A DNA stretch of 64,000 bases from Xylocopa sonorina (GCF_050948175.1 NC_135195.1:6662001-6726000); one strand, 5' to 3'; shown: positions 41,445-54,300, counted from the first letter of the stretch. Translations and numbers: made by a program. The notes: generated from the letters alone by a model not told the origin.

Positions 41445-44400
41445 TCAGTGATCAATAATCAACCATTTGTCCGTAATGTTCTCTATTTGTTTTGTAAGAA
41501 TCGGATTTCTCAATCGTATTTTTAATTCAAGCTTACCACCTGTTGCTTTTCTTCCGTCCATTAACTACAATAGTGCAATTTTCTTTATTAGTAATTACAA
41601 CAAATACAATAAAGTCTGTAGATCAAAAGTCATTGAAATATAAGCCTATAGAGAATGTCGACAGAGTCTAAAATATAATAATTTATATTATTTACCGGAA
41701 ATGAATTGTGAAGTACACACTGCGTTTCTAATGGCTGCAACTTGACTGTTACTGTACCTAAGAGACTATCACTTCTAAAGAATCCGCTGTAAAATAAAAA
41801 ATATAAATTATGTACAATAAGAGCATATGAATGCCATAATCTGAAAGCTAACATTCGCAAGGATAAGAATTACGTTGTTACAGCCTGCTCGTGCAAATGC
41901 ATTATAAATCGCGTGTAGAAAATAATTCATCAATTATTTTCAATAAAGCCGAAATATTTCTTTTCGTAATTTCTATTCAACTGATTTTTAAACATTTATT
42001 TCAACTTTAATCAAAACATTAACGACACATTGGCCCTATTTCATAGCAAACGCTTTGGCCTATTTCATAGCGCTTTATTAAAAAAAATACAAAAATAAAG
42101 AAACCAGCAGCTTTTAAACAAAATTAACACGATAGCGTATTATCTGTAGTACATAATTTAGACAAATTTCAAAAGTACGTAATTTTCATACCTTGAATTA
42201 GTGCAACACAGGATGGAATTCAGCGAGCATCTGCAAGCAACGCACTAATCTATTTATTATTTTTTCTACTATAACGTGACTATTATACATATTAGTGATA
42301 CTATATTTTATTCTATAGGTTATAATAAAAATGTTCGTAAACTATATAAAGATTATTGTCAATGTATCTAATTGTAAAAGAAATGAGCTATTTAAAAAGA
42401 AATGAAATTGCTATAAATTAATATTTAAAAAAAGAATACATAAGACTATGTTATGTTATAAAAATAATATATGATACACCAATTGTAAAATGTAGTTGTA
42501 TCATTTTTCATATTACCCTCTAGCCCAAACTTGACATTTCAATGCGTGTCGTTTAAATACTCGTTGGCATTGCCTTGATGAACGATCTATTCCGCTTAAT
42601 GGAAACACTGCCTCATATTCCGGGTTACATGTTCCTTTAACAGTTACCGTTCGATCTGACGGAGGACTGTCTGAAGGATAAGGAAATTCAAATATGACAT
42701 AAGTATCAGCATCTTTTGGGTAATTAACTCCTCTTATTATCGAAATTTCTATATCACTATCGTTTAAATCTGTACAACTCCTACAAAACAACAAAAACTG
42801 TAATTATAAAACAATTGCTTATTTTAATGATAAGATAGAAAATGTATTGCCACTACTAACTGAACTATAGTGTAAGTTTTTATCTCATAATGATGCTGTG
42901 GCGGCGGCAATGCATCACGTTTTCGAACTCGCAACATATCTAAATCTCGTTTGAAATTTAGCGCAAGTCGTTCCCATTTATTGTATCCAGATACGTCACC
43001 TAATGCTTTACAATGATCTCTTGTGCATAAACACCACTGTAACAAAATTGTAAAACATACAATTCCATCAACCCTTTTTCAGATTAATCCTTACTCGTAT
43101 AACACGGCCAGTTTCAAGAATACCTAACTTTAAGAACTACCTATTGTGTTATACAGAAATTACTTGTATTTTTATTCTACCTTCATTTGCTTCATTAATT
43201 GTGCCTCCAGATTTTCGTAAATTTCTTCATCTGTGCCACTCGCTTCCTCTAAACAGTCTTCACGGTTCACTATTGTGAAGTTATCATCCCCTGAAGCTAT
43301 TATATTATTTGCATTAAGTTCATCTTTTGCTCGTGGAGATAACGGTATAGAGGTCATATCAACTGGTAAGCCACCCATGCTGGCTTCGATTAATGGGTCC
43401 ATTCCCTTTGCCTGCCTTAAATATGTACGAGCCAATTCTATATCTCCATCCTTTTTTGCATTAAGGGCAGCTTGTTTTAATTCGTGTTGACGTTGTTGTA
43501 GCAATGCTACTTGTTTTTCTGCACGTGAGGTCATTTGATTTTGTTTCTTTCCTATTGAAATTACGTTAGCTCAGCAAATATTGTATAAAGTATTTAGTTA
43601 TAGATGGATCTAAATGAATATATAGCTTTATAATAGTTTCATAACCTGTTTGCATTCTCGGTGGAGGAAGCGGAGGTCTCCGTTTTTTATTTTCAGATGG
43701 TTCCGAATCCGGATGATTTTGCGATGCTGGTCTCGGTTGTGGTTCATTATTTTCCCCCGCTGGTGCAGGTGCAGGTGCAGGCGCATTAGATTGCGCAGGA
43801 ATTATAAGTGGTTCGAAGCCAGGGGGATTAGGTAACTCATCAAGAGGAACAGGTTTTCCACGAGCATGTAATTTGATAGCGTCTTCAAATTGTTTACAAA
43901 TTCGACCATATCTGCGAGCTTTAGAGGAGTTTCCTTCACTTTCTGCAGTTGCTTTTATCTTTTTACATGCCTCAAGGCGTTCTTTTAAAGCTGTTTCCAA
44001 ATTCTCTGGACCTGCTGATTTTACTTCTGCTTTCCAATTACTTTTATATAATTAAAATATAGTATACAGAGTAATTCACTACTCGTGTAACAAATTTTTA
44101 CAGCTGATACTACACCTCAATAGCAACAACAAAGACACACGAGTAGTGAATCACTCTGTATATAAAATAATGTAAGAAACTACCGTCAAAACTTACCTGC
44201 GGGTGTAGGCGTTGTCGCAGATGATGTTCCCTGCGTTTCATTTTCTATTTTTTCTGATTTTTCAACCGATGTGACGGTGTTTGACCCGGGGGTATTTGGA
44301 GAGGGTGGCATATCTGATAAATCAACTGTTTCTCCTGCATTTACTGCTGAAATAACTATATCAAATTGCTTCGATGTATTTACACATTGTAAAGCTTCTT

Positions 44401-45610
44401 TCATGTTGCCAGCTCTCTTCCATGCTACTGCTGCTATTTTATATTCTTGTTGTCTACTTTTTAATAGTTTTAGTGCCTCTTCATCTACCGTTTTTGTAAC
44501 ATCAGGCATCTCAGAAGTGTTGTTTTCTGCAGGCAAGGTAGTATCAACTTCAGCCGCAATATTAGCAGTTTTTTCTAAAATAAAAAAAATATTGAATATA
44601 TTATTAAATCATCATAAAAAGCCACCATTATTTCGTAAATGGTAACATAATTGTTTATTAAATAGTACCCGGTGGTTCCTCTTGATTATTTTCTGATACT
44701 TTTTCTGATGTTTCAGCTGTAACATGTGGTGGCAGTGGTGGCGGTATATCATTTTCATCGATAGGTTTCCCTGCTTGTACATTACTCAGCAGTTCTTTAA
44801 GTGTTCTGATGGCCCTATTATATCTTCTTGCTCGACTTGATTCATTTTGCTGTTTCGCCTTCTTCTCCGCAATTTGATAAAGCTTTAATCTTTCTTGTAA
44901 CAAACTAACTGTACTGTCCATAGACGTATCATTCTTTGGAGGTTCAGCCACCTCCGCGCTTTCAGAGACTGAACTCTCTTCCTTTTCTGGAGATACATCT
45001 TCAGAATCCTCAGGATCATCACCTGTGATCATCTTAAGTTCGTTCTAAAGGATCACGCAACATTTACAATTATATTCTAGTATAGTTACATAACTGTTGA
45101 AAATAAAAATTAAAAAATGAAATCAATACCAATAGTTCTGGATCGTCTTCTCCATCAGAAACCTCTTCGTCCATATTTATATCTTTTATACTTTCAGCTA
45201 TCATTGCGTCCAAGTTCTCTTTAGGAACTGGTTTACGAGATGCTATGGAAATAATAAAATAAATCGGCACTCTGTTTAGAATTCGATTAATATAATAATT
45301 AATCAATAATGAAGACGAAAAAAATATTTATTTACCAGCACGTCTCGGTTTTCCATCGTCATCACCAGCTGTCAAAGCTGCTAGTTCAGCCTCTAAATCG
45401 TCATCGTCATCGTCCATAAAATCATTTCCTATTTCGTCTAAGCTTTCTGGTACGTTGAAAATCCCGTACTACTTAAAAACGCCGTGTTTAAATAAATCTG
45501 ATCGATTAGAAAGTAAGGTTAAGGATACTACGAGATAATAATATAATAACCTGTGCAAGACTGTTACCGGATCGTGGTTGGCGTTTTGATTTCTCTTTCT
45601 TTGCAAACAT
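41445..45610 (-). CDS. lgd: Lethal (2) giant discs / CC2D1 protein (ESCRT-III regulator)
   Basis: A cytosolic protein on the endosomal pathway. In Drosophila, Lgd binds the ESCRT-III subunit Shrub/CHMP4 through DM14 domains and limits ectopic Notch activation. Eleven exons fit: 45551-45610, 45336-45468, 45130-45242, 44669-45044, 44197-44574, 43646-44011, 43181-43551, 42857-43036, 42517-42797, 41696-41786 and 41445-41564. Together they give 822 aa, close to the roughly 816 aa of fly Lgd. Four DM14 repeats are visible, one in each of exons 4 to 7. Exons 8-11 encode the C2 domain (HYEIKTYTIVQ, FEFPYPSD, GFFRSDSLLGTV) and the C-terminus LMDGRKATGGKLELKIRLRN...KWLIID. The ATG at 45610 begins MFAKKEKSKRQPRSG. 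The exon 8/9 junction is the weakest, because the only in-phase acceptor I found adds six extra residues to the C2 domain. It is divergent from the V-ATPase gene. Confidence 0.95.
44063..44162. mobile_element. 100-bp MITE with terminal inverted repeats, in an lgd intron
   Basis: The ends are inverted repeats of about 26 bp (left arm TATACAGAGTAATTCACTAC) with one mismatch, and TA dinucleotides lie at both edges. This suits a non-autonomous Tc1/mariner-type element with a TA target duplication. It fills more than half of the 185-bp intron between the second and third DM14 exons of lgd. Related sequence recurs at about 58007 and 58746. Confidence 0.85.
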
Positions 45611-46319
45611 GTTAACTCACGATACGTTCACTATCACAAGTCAATTAACGATTAGCAAAATATTACGAATAATTAAACAGCTGAAAGACATCACCGATGT
45701 ACATCGTAGCGTGACAACGTTCTACTGGTATGCGTCATACGTCATATAGTACACAAAGGAGTTATAACGTTAATTCAACATATCGTTAATAATACATGAT
45801 ACATATAAATTTCTTGGTAATGTTAACAATTTAGGTGACTCAGCTATGCGTATACATATACATATAAATAATTAAAAGAACCGATGTTTCCAATTTTTCC
45901 AATTAAATTATATTAATAATGTCTCGAAAGCTGCAACGTATCTACACTTTTAATCTACGATTAACACGGCATGATTCACGATTAATATCGTAATAATAAT
46001 TTGCAATGACACGAGAAAAATGTAAAAAGTATCTTCTTATCCAATTATGTTAATAACTGCCTTAGCACAATTTTTAAATAACTCTAAGTAATTAAAATAC
46101 CATTGCACATTATCCGAACCAAGTTTAAACGAACAATTTTCAATCTCACGTTCGATAGGCATTCGAGATCGACGTCTGGAAATTTGATCAGTTTTTAATA
46201 GCCTGCGGCTAACTTCTGAGCGGGCAGTCATATGATCGACACGGAAAAGGGCGAGTCCGATTTCGAGTTTGACGTATCCGTATTTCCAGTGGAGCAATTG
46301 TGCTGAACGATTCTCCAAA
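45611..46319. promoter_or_regulatory. Divergent promoter region between lgd and the V-ATPase subunit d gene
   Basis: About 0.7 kb separates the two start codons, so both promoters and 5' UTRs must lie here unless upstream non-coding exons exist. A palindromic TCATATGA octamer (an E-box core CATATG) lies at 46228-46235, about 90 bp before the V-ATPase start. No clear TATA box is apparent. The role is inferred from position only. Confidence 0.6.
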
Positions 46320-48050
46320 ATGAAGGGTTGTATGTTCAACATTGACGGCGGGTATTTGGAAGGTCTTTGTCGTGGATTTAAATGCGGGATCCTTCAGCAA
46401 AGTGACTATCTCAATCTCGTACAATGCGAAACGCTTGAAGGTAAGTTTCACTCAATGCATACATTTTAGTTTAAAAACAGATAAGACACACTCACACACA
46501 CGCATGTACAACTTTAACAAATTTTAAACTAAACATTAATTTCATCTATATTAATTGCTTTCCATTTTCGCAGATTTGAAGCTACATTTGGCTGGTACAG
46601 ATTATGGTAGTTTCTTGGCTAACGAGCCATCGCCACTTTCTGTTAGTGTGATTGATGATAAACTGAGAGAAAAGCTTGTCGTGGAATTTCAACATATGCG
46701 CAATCATTCTGTAGAGCCATTGTCGCAATTTTTAGATTTCATTACTTACAGCTACATGATCGATAATATTATTCTGTTAATTACTGGAACTTTGCATCAA
46801 AGACCGATTTCAGAATTGATTCCTAAATGTCATCCTCTTGGCAGTTTTGAACAAATGGAAGCTATTCATGTTGCAACCACACCAGCTGAACTTTACAATG
46901 CAGTATTAGTAGATACTCCTTTAGGTATGACATATAATTTTGTGTTACTTTAATGCTTTTGTTATGTTCATTGAAACAATGAAACATTACAATCAAGACA
47001 TTCTATTTTCTTTTGTGATCTAATTTAATCATATTTGTGACAAAACTAAATTGTCATTATTTGTCTTGTACTAAATATTCAATAAAATTGTAGCGCCCTT
47101 CTTTGTGGATTGTATTTCTGAACAGGATTTAAATGAAATGAATATTGAAATAATCAGAAATACATTATATAAAGCATACTTGGAAGCATTTTACAAATTC
47201 TGTAAAGAAATTGGTGGAACAACTGCGGATACCATGTGTGAAATACTTGCGGTATGAAACATTGTAAAATCAATTATTAAATTGCACACGAGGATCGTGT
47301 ATGAAAAATTGAAGAAAGCTATATAGAATGGTTTTTGAGATTTGTTATTAATTTTTAATTGGACATAACTACGTTAAATGTGAGTGATCCTCATGTGCAT
47401 TATTAAAGGGTCAAGTAAGATAATTGATAAATTTATATACTAAATATACATATGTATATATATATATTTTTTTTTTTTTCTATACAGTTCGAAGCTGATA
47501 GGCGAGCTATTATTATAACTATCAATTCGTTTGGAACGGAATTGGGTAAAGATGATAGAGCGAAATTATATCCACGTTGCGGAAAATTGAATCCTGATGG
47601 TTTAGCGGCACTGGCAAGAGCTGACGACTACGAACAAGTCAAAGCAGTGGCAGAATATTTCGTAGTGAGTATATGTTTCAAAGAGAAAATTTTATATTTC
47701 TTAAGAAATTTATATATATTATTTTTATAGGAATACAGTGCCTTGTTCGAAGGTGCGGGTAACAATCCTGGTGATAAAACTTTAGAAGATAAATTCTTTG
47801 AATACGAGGTAAATTTAGTATTATCGTAAAAATTAACGTAACAGGCGTACATCTTCGAATGTTATTAATTTTAATGTTATTATCGCAGGTTCGCTTAAAC
47901 GTTCATGCTTTCCTTCAACAATTTCACTTTGGAGTATTTTACAGTTACCTTAAATTAAAGGAACAAGAATGTCGCAATATCGTGTGGATAGCGGAATGTG
48001 TTGCACAGAAGCATCGTGCTAAAATAGATAATTACATTCCAATCTTTTAA
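46320..48050 (+). CDS. VhaAC39-1: V-type proton ATPase subunit d (AC39, V0 sector)
   Basis: Subunit d sits on the cytoplasmic face of the membrane V0 ring and couples the central stalk of the V1 motor to the c-ring. The pump acidifies endosomes, lysosomes and Golgi. Six exons join in phase: 46320-46440, 46574-46924, 47094-47251, 47488-47664, 47731-47808 and 47889-48050. They encode 348 aa, against 351 in human ATP6V0D1. Landmarks match the family end to end: NIDGGYLEGL near the N-terminus, DYLNLVQCETLEDLKLHL, HMRNHSVEPLSQFLDFITYS, CHPLGSFEQMEA, FEADRRAIIITINSFGTEL and the C-terminus KQECRNIVWIAEC-type block ending RAKIDNYIPIF. The start ATG at 46320 gives the short insect-type MKGCMFNIDGG. 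The next gene, THG1, ends tail to tail with it. Confidence 0.97.
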
Positions 48051-49433
48051 TAAGTTTCTTTCAATGCTTTGTTGATCATTTATGTTTAACTACAGAAAGA
48101 ACAATGTCACACGTAAATGTAACTATTCCTGCTTATTTTTACTCCTCAACCACGAATAACTAATAATTCTACAGTATTTCGTATCATAGAGGAACAAAAA
48201 GTGTCAAATGAGAACAAAGTGTAATTGTTTAATTAATAATTAAAGAAAAATATGACTGTATGTCTATCCAAAATGAACAGATCATATTGAAAATTATTAT
48301 TTAGTATTATTGTCATACATAACAAGAGTTTATATCATATAGATGTACATAGTGTATTTTATTGTAGACCAGTATATATTATGTTTGATATTACCTGATG
48401 TTGTAATTACTGATTCTATTGTAATATAAAATAATATATCATGCATTCCATAAGTTTGAAGCATTCAATTCGAATAATAATATATTATATTAAATCGAAG
48501 TTTTTCATTTACCTTCATTCTTACTCAAAAAGCAAATTAACATTTCCTTTTTTTCGGTCATTTATATTTCAAGAGGGAAATCTAATCAGTTTGTTAGGTA
48601 AATTAGTATGTGTATACCAAACGAAAAAAATGAATACTTACAAAACGAACTTGCAATACTTTCATTCCTAAATTAATTATATTTTGTTTTTCAATTAACA
48701 AAACATTTAAATTAATAAATCATGTAATAATATTCAAATTAATGTATCATATAATAGCGTTCAAACCAATTGATTATTATTACACATACAAATCCACACA
48801 TATAAAACTATAAAATTTTATAACTGAAATTAATTCAGTAATATGTGAAACATGTCTACAGCCTGTACCATTTATGTTTATGAACAAGATTCCTTATAAA
48901 AATCTTAATATATTTACTCTAGAGCAGCCCTCCGTTTCATAAATAATTTAACATTATTCAATACAATTTTTTGTTATTAGAAAATGCGATACTGAATTTG
49001 GATGAGTTTCGTAATATAAAATCCTAACGAAAAATATTTGTCAAATATATATATATATAATATGTATACATATCTGTTCTTGTACTTTTATAACATATAC
49101 ATATACATATATAAATGTATATATGTAAAAGTACATGTACACACATAAAAAAATATGCAATTTATTATATAAAAATATAATTTTTTTTAGAAAATTAATA
49201 AGGTAAAATTTAATATTTAAGTGAAAGACTTACAAAAAGTATCACGAATATTATAACAACTATTAATTCTGTATTTTGTAACTCTTTCACCAACAATTAA
49301 TGTTTTACAATACTGGTTGCTTCAGATAAAACGGAGTTAAAATGTTTCTTCTGTTACTGCAAATGAGCTCTCATTATTTTCCGTTAGGATATTTTTCAAA
49401 TTTATTGTAATATAAAAAAAAAAAAAACAATGC
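48051..49433. other. Convergent spacer between V-ATPase d and THG1
   Basis: Very AT-rich, without a gene. It should hold both 3' UTRs. A plus-strand AATAAA lies at 48714-48719. A minus-strand AATAAA at 49401-49406 sits only about 28 bases past the THG1 stop. Around 49.05-49.15 kb there are (TA)n and TATACA-rich simple repeats. Confidence 0.6.
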
Positions 49434-51026
49434 TTATCTTCTACAAATTCGTTCACTTTCACACTGCATTTTTTCTCCCTCCGATTCTCGACTCCTTGCT
49501 GGATGCGCTTCTTCGTTCATAGACTTTACATTAGCGACGGGAGCCGGTGGAGTATTATTGATATGTTTCATGTTAGCTGTTGGTGAAGGTGGTTTCGTTG
49601 TTCTGATTGGATTTGTGGTAACATTATTAACTAGATTTGGGGGTTGATAAATCGTTAAACTTTTTAATCCAAGCACTTCTGGATTTTCTTTCCAAAAACG
49701 ATCTCCGATAATATCGTCTACCAGTGGAACAACTCCTGGTTTTAATCTGCCTGTTCCATCTAGTACTAATTTTCTTATAAGCGTGGTACCTTTTCGAAAA
49801 AGTGGAGGTTCATTGTTGTAATTTATACCAAACTCTTGGAAAAGTAATTCATTCTTATGTGACGCTAGTGTTCCCCTAAGTTTTGCTTCTGCCTAAAAAT
49901 TGGAAAGTAGATAGATATATATAGCGATTTGTAAAAGTATTACTTAAAATATACATTGTATCTCGGTTGTCTTCTAGCCGAACTTTATAAGTGTGTTCTA
50001 CGAGTAGGGAAAAGAAAAGATTGAAATATATAAAGGAAACAGTAACGTATTGACAAAATTTGAGTGGAAAAGGAACTTAAAATGCCAAGAATATATCTAC
50101 GTAATAATCTATATGCTTATATAGTTAACGTTTTTGTTAGACACATTTTATCACATATGTGATTCTAACTATACTTTCTATACGTGGAAATTAAAAAATT
50201 ACAATCATACCTGACTTGGACTAAGTTTTCCTTTCAATATAAGATTCCAAAAGCAAGTGTTATATAAATTATTCACATGAACATCTGCTTGACGCCATGC
50301 TAAGTAATCCCTTAAATTCTTATCTGTCGGATATAATACAACACGAGCATCGAAGGACGGTGGATAATATAATTCTTTGCCTTGGAAGAAACGAGGCCAA
50401 TGATAAACATATGATGATGCAAAAAGGGAATTGACATTTGACATTAATTTTGAAGCTGAAATATAATGAAAACAGTATTGTAAACAATATTTGAAGGATC
50501 ACATAAATAGAATAACACATCTGTAGCACAAATTATTGTACCTCTCGCACTCACTCTCACAATATTTATCTATTACTTTCAACTTATTATGTATTGCACA
50601 AATTAGTTTTTTAAATATACATATACATATATCTATATGTATATACATATACATACCTCTCCTTTTATAGAGTTCCGCGTCTTTTCGAAATACGAAAGAA
50701 TATTCGTCGCTTTGGCCAAAACCTAAAATTATCTCTTTGAAATCTTCCATAACCGTAATAGCCGCGCGATTCATTAATTGTAATGCAGCTGCATCGTTCG
50801 GTTTAGTGAATTGATGCGCATCACAGAATTTTGAGAAATTTCTACCGTCTATTCTAACCACAATCCAACAATTTGGTAAACAATACTCGTCACGTTCAAA
50901 TTCTTTTACATATTCAAATTTACTTTTAGCCATTCTCGTCAAACTTATGTGCCGGCTATTGACCACTTGTTTGACCAAGCTAATGTTTTTCAGGAAGTTC
51001 CTTCCTGTTGTCGGAAAATACAACAT
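49434..51026 (-). CDS. THG1L: tRNA-His guanylyltransferase THG1
   Basis: The enzyme adds the extra G at position -1 of tRNA-His, the identity element for histidyl-tRNA synthetase, by 3'-5' nucleotide addition. Exons 50657-51026, 50211-50455 and 49434-49892 join in phase. From the internal ATG at 50933 the product is 326 aa and starts MAKSKFEYVKEF, as in the family. The palm-domain metal ligands are present: D29 in RIDGRNF, and D76 and E77 in GQSDEYSF. Later landmarks are DYLAWRQADVHVNNLYNT and INYNNEPPLFRKGT. An upstream in-frame ATG at 51026 adds 31 basic residues without acids, resembling a mitochondrial presequence; human THG1L also has a short mitochondrial leader. The C-terminal tail of about 70 residues (Pro/Asn/Ser-rich, then charged) extends past the usual end and is unusual. 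Divergent from TARBP1. Confidence 0.96.
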
Positions 51027-51377
51027 TTCCTGAGACTGCTCAGTGTTGAAGTCTCCACTGTCGGGTTCGCTTCAGTTTCAGACGTGCATAGCTTGCCTTG
51101 GAACAGATTGATTGAAAAACTACCGCAAGAATTTGTTTATTGCCAAAAGAAGTTAACATTTGATCACGCATATATTTATATTCCCAAATAGCCACGTGCG
51201 CGTTTATTGGTTATGTCAATTTGCTATTATGTAGTACCAGTACGCAGCGGGAGTTAATAGAAAACACTCTGTTGCATACGAATCTTCTGAATGAAACCGT
51301 TCCAATTGGTTCCGAAAAAATATGTTTAAATTCTTAATCGAGATATTTCTGGAATATTTTACGAGGAATACAACAGA
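51027..51377. promoter_or_regulatory. Divergent promoter between THG1 and TARBP1
   Basis: Only 351 bp separates the outer THG1 start codon from the TARBP1 start codon (444 bp from the inner THG1 ATG). A perfect E-box CACGTG lies at 51193-51198. An inverted CCAAT box (ATTGG) lies at 51206-51210, about 8 bases away. The two motifs are suited to shared bidirectional control, and no TATA box is evident. Function is inferred from position and motifs. Confidence 0.65.
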
Positions 51378-54300
51378 ATGGATTTACACGAACGCTATAT
51401 ACAAAGCTCAACGATAGATTTTTCAATCTTCGAACTGTTTGAAATTACATTTAAGGACAATCCATTTCTATTATTGCACCGTTTAACAAGACATTACAAT
51501 GCCGAAATAAGGAAAAACAATTTCGACGCAAAACAATTGAATACACTTCGAATAATATTATGCTACGAATATCAACTTGTATTTAATGCAAAAGAGAAAG
51601 GCACAAGAATCGTTCAAAATGATTTATGTTTCAAAACGATAGAGAGTACTCTATGGACAAATGAACAATCGCAAAATTTTATTGATAATCCAATTTTATA
51701 CGATATTATAGTCTTACAACTAACACTTTACTGTAATACACAATGCATTGAGCAGCATTTGATTAATTTTCAAAAATCTAATGCCGATATATTGAACAAC
51801 AGTGAAAATAAAGTTTTTTATTTCAAAATACTAGAATGCTTTTTAGACTGCTTACAATTAAGGAAATTGTTGTATAACAATTTGGAATCAAATTCCTTAA
51901 ACCATTTTAGTTCATTGTATCTGAAAGATTTAACATTATGGTTGGAACTAAGACAAAATAAAGAATGGCAACTATTTGTTTCAATTTTGCCAAAATTAAT
52001 AAATATTTTTGACTCCAATGATATTTTGCCAGTCCTATGGGATTGTATTTTAAATTTAACTGATTCAGAGGATGCACTTAGTGTGATCAGCATTATAACA
52101 GACATATGTTTTTCATTAAATTCAAAGAATACAAGTCTTATATATCATGAACTATGTTACAGGGAACAATTATGGTTATTAATTGTGAAAAACTTGCAGT
52201 CTCTTGTACAGCAGCATCGTAAACAAGCATTATTTATAATGAAACGAATAACTGGTTTTATGAATACCATAGATGCAAACAGCTTAGTGGTAAAAAAGCA
52301 CAAAGTTGTTCCTTTTATGTGTAATCAATCCATCGAAACAAAAATATCGATAGGTGACATTAAACACAATTTCTTCTTAATAGTAGAAGCATTAGAAGAA
52401 AAACAGCGTCACTTGATATTACCTGCTTTGGCACATTTGCCAATTTTGATAAAGGGAAACAAGGAGCATGTTGCATGTAATGATTGCTTTAGCACCATTT
52501 GGTTGCAATTCATCTTTAAAAGAATTTTACAGCATGAAAATAATGCTATAGTAAAACAGGGAATTTTAAATCTTTGTCAATTGCCCGATCTTATGTATGA
52601 TGATCAATTTTTAACATTGCTCATACATGCTTTAAATAATACATTTTTATATGAACATGGTGCTTATGGAGAAGAACCAAAAATATTAAATGATATTATT
52701 AAATTGTTTACACATGTACAAGAAAAACAGGATGAATTCCTGTGTAGAGTTTTTCGAATAATGAACAAAGAATTAAATTGGTCTCCAATACCAATATTTT
52801 ATATGTTAATAATTTTAAGAATAGTTTCAAGTAAAATTTCAAATCACTGGAGTAATGAGCAATTAAGTCTAATTAAGTCTTTGATACACAACAATATAAA
52901 TAAATATTCCTATGTATTAAAATTTGCATCCAAAATTGAACTTTTAAAAATAATTTCTCTGTCCGTAGAAAGTATTACTGATTTGAAAAGTGTAGTAGAT
53001 ATATTATTTGAATTTCCTTCCACAATATTACAAGAAATGATGGTAGCATTGTTGCAAAAAATATTAGTAAAAACAGATGCAATTAATTTCATAAGACTTG
53101 TGTGTGAAGAATATTCTTGTCAAGATTCACATGTAAAGACAAGTGCTGCAACTTTTCCTATTATGATTAAAATGTTCCATGATACAGGTCTGATGTTAGA
53201 GCATAGAACATGTCCTATAGAGGAAGTATTGAGTAAATGGCTATTATCATTAAAAGGAATAGATGTAAGACCCTATGCAAATATTGAACATATTTACCGA
53301 ACAGTAGTTTTTGTGTCATCATTACTTCATTTACATACTGAACAGTCTCATAAATGTACTACACAATTATTGTCCTTACATATAAATGATGCAATGATGT
53401 TTTTACTCAAACATAGCCGAAACATGTTATATAAGATCAGTTACCAAGAAATACACGAGTACTGCAATACGACCATTACATTTTTCAATAAAAATTTGAT
53501 TTCATCGAAAAACGAAATTTTAAATTATACTGAGAAGTTGAGAAACGAATGCATATTTATTCTTGAAAATATAAAACAATATACAAGCATCCACTATATA
53601 TATGCATTAAACATTTTATATCACACTCAAAATATTTTATGTACAAATCATGTACCGTTTTATATGGAACCATTGATAAATATATGTGATGCTCAAATAT
53701 CTGATAAAGGAAAAATAGCGACAATATGTTACAAATTATTAGCAAATCTTGTAAATCAATATTTATCTAAGGTAGAAATAGAATTGTGGCCAAAAAATGT
53801 TGACTGGTTTAAAAGTATATCCCATTTATACGAAATGGAAGGAAGCGAAATTATTCCAGAAATAGCACTAATATTAGAAACAATGGTTAATAAGGGAGCA
53901 ATGAAAGATTCTAAAAATAGATCAAATTTTGAATCTATTTTTTCTACATGTTGGAGAGACACTCTATTGAGTACAAAGAACGAGACTTATTTCTCGGCAA
54001 TAGAAAATCTTGTCGGAGTCATTATAAACAATAATTTGTTAGTGCTACCTAATATTATGGGTTTTATAGACAATGTAAGAAGATAAAATATTATCTAAGA
54101 TAAAATAATTAATATTTTACTTTACATGGTAACGTGTATTTTAATAACTTTTAGTTTCTCGATGAATTACTTGAAGAAGCTAAGAATGTGCGGAAATTGA
54201 AGATAATTTTAATGAAGAAAATGACATTATTAGATGTACATTGCCTTAGAAATTTACAAAAACCATTGTTATCAGGCCTACTTCACGGACAAGTACTTCA

